Assembly (NCBI GenBank): GCA_023434265.1
Contig: JAEYTA010000067.1
Span: 1-14,308 of the forward strand
Direction of reading: 5' to 3'
DNA: 14,308 bases
From: Pseudomonadota bacterium
GTDB lineage: Bacteria; Pseudomonadota; Alphaproteobacteria; Caulobacterales; Caulobacteraceae
Below the pieces are notes generated by a model, which worked only from the letters and a program-made list of their open reading frames with translations, had not been told where the DNA came from and searched no databases. A program made the translations under genes and the position numbers. Positions 13,665 to 14,308 of this stretch are shown here, in pieces (position 1 is the stretch's first letter; each line of letters starts with the position of its first letter).

Positions 13665-13675
13665 TGCGGCGTATG

Positions 13676-13680
13676 AGGAG
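13676..13680 (+). promoter_or_regulatory. Shine-Dalgarno supporting the GTG start of petA
   Basis: AGGAG ends 6 bases before GTG at 13687. It favours this start over the upstream in-frame GTG/ATG at 13627-13632, which would add 20 residues before a typical alphaproteobacterial PetA N-terminus and run through the 9-bp hairpin. Confidence 0.7.
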
Positions 13681-13686
13681 CAGCAC

Positions 13687-14226
13687 GTGGCCGAATCGGT
13701 CGTGACCGAAGGCGAGGGCGGCGACGCCACCCGCCGGGATTTCATCCACATCGCGGCCGGGGCGGCCGCCGTGGGCGCCGGAGCGATGGCCGTCTGGCCG
13801 CTGATCAACCAGATGAACCCGGCCGCCGACACCCTGGCGCTGGCGTCGATCGAATTCGACATGACCAAGGTCCAGGAGGGCCAGCAGGTCGTCATCAAGT
13901 GGCAGGGCAAGCCGGTGTTCGTGCGCTACCGCACGCCGCGCGAGATCCAGGAAGCCGCGGCCACGCCGCTGTCGGCCCTGAAGGACCCCCAGACCGACGC
14001 CGAGCGGGTCAAGGAAGGCCATTCCCAGTATCTCGTGGTGCTGGGCAACTGCACCCACCTCGGCTGCGTGCCGACCTTCGGCTCGGGCGACTACGGCGGC
14101 TGGTTCTGCCCCTGCCACGGTTCGCACTACGACACCTCGGGCCGCATCCGTAAGGGACCGGCGCCGCTGAACCTCATCGTGCCCGACTACGAATACGTGT
14201 CCGACACCCGGATCAAGATCGGCTGA
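13687..14226 (+). CDS. petA: Ubiquinol-cytochrome c reductase iron-sulfur (Rieske) subunit
   Basis: This is the Rieske 2Fe-2S subunit of the cytochrome bc1 complex, which takes electrons from ubiquinol and passes them to cytochrome c1. It has 179 residues. A twin-arginine motif TRRDFIHIA (15-23) precedes one membrane anchor (about 20-40), so the protein is probably inserted by Tat with the cluster domain in the periplasm. Cluster ligands are Cys122 and His124 in NCTHLGC and Cys141 and His144 in CPCHGS; Cys127 and Cys143 form the usual disulfide. Residues 145-179 include GRIRKGPAPLNL, the proline loop. The GTG start is supported by AGGAG. petB begins 17 bases after the stop, so this is the first gene of the petAB(C) operon. 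The leader carries a strong hairpin. Confidence 0.97.
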   Translation: MAESVVTEGEGGDATRRDFIHIAAGAAAVGAGAMAVWPLINQMNPAADTLALASIEFDMTKVQEGQQVVIKWQGKPVFVRYRTPREIQEAAATPLSALKDPQTDAERVKEGHSQYLVVLGNCTHLGCVPTFGSGDYGGWFCPCHGSHYDTSGRIRKGPAPLNLIVPDYEYVSDTRIKIG

Positions 14227-14243
14227 GGACGGACGAGAGACCC

Positions 14244-14308
14244 ATGAGCGATCACGAATCCACCTACGTCCCCAAGACCGGCGTCGAGAAGTGGCTCGAC
14301 AGCCGTCT
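14244..14308 (+). CDS. petB: Cytochrome b of the bc1 complex, N-terminal fragment (cut by right edge)
   Basis: Only 21 full codons are visible: the product begins MSDHESTYVPKTGVEKWLDS and runs off the window. The Y-x-P-K-T-G-x-x-x-W-L-D pattern is the typical start of alphaproteobacterial cytochrome b, the haem-b subunit partnering the Rieske protein. The position 17 bases after petA confirms the operon order. A purine-rich GACGAGAGA stretch serves as the ribosome site. Confidence 0.88.
   Translation, partial: MSDHESTYVPKTGVEKWLDSR

Overview
The window is a very GC-rich, tightly packed stretch of bacterial chromosome. Gene content and order (aerobic hemF, a periplasmic dipeptidase, trmL, then petA-petB with a twin-arginine Rieske protein) suggest an alphaproteobacterium. 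Many hybrid-kinase, SNase and DUF4232 relatives known from memory point to Caulobacterales, perhaps Brevundimonas; this is inference and no marker gene here proves it. I see no rRNA, tRNA, CRISPR array, insertion sequence or prophage boundary. The genes read as resident chromosome.

Layout, left to right. The 3' end of a DUF4232 gene (+) is followed by kbl (+), a convergent small putative lipoprotein (-), then tdh and a coupled OGFr-domain gene (+). A four-gene block on the minus strand follows, read from 6266 down to 3790: a small phage-type protein, DNA topoisomerase IB, a membrane-anchored SNase-like nuclease and a small four-helix membrane protein with an HxHxN motif. Next come rlmJ (+), an ABM-fold monooxygenase-like gene (-), a class I glutamine amidotransferase (+) and a large orphan hybrid histidine kinase (+). 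The window ends with hemF (-), a secreted M19 dipeptidase (+), trmL (-), petA (+) and the first codons of petB (+).

Functionally, kbl and tdh together convert threonine to glycine and acetyl-CoA, but here an inverted gene sits between them, so tdh probably has its own promoter. petA and petB begin the cytochrome bc1 operon, and hemF supplies haem precursors to the same kind of aerobic respiratory metabolism. rlmJ and trmL are ordinary RNA-modification genes. The small phage-type gene and topoisomerase IB overlap by 4 bases and are almost certainly co-transcribed.

The most notable observations are these. Tdh has lost all four cysteines of the structural zinc site while keeping the catalytic site. 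A eukaryote-named OGFr domain is coupled to tdh. The topoisomerase IB pair sits next to an anchored nuclease. All five convergent gene junctions are 0-7 bp apart or overlap, including one where a single CTAG provides the stop codon of both genes. A perfect 9-bp hairpin lies just upstream of the petA ribosome-binding site. I found no clear defence system, transposon or wholly novel multi-gene machine; the topoisomerase/nuclease block is the nearest candidate and its link is only positional.
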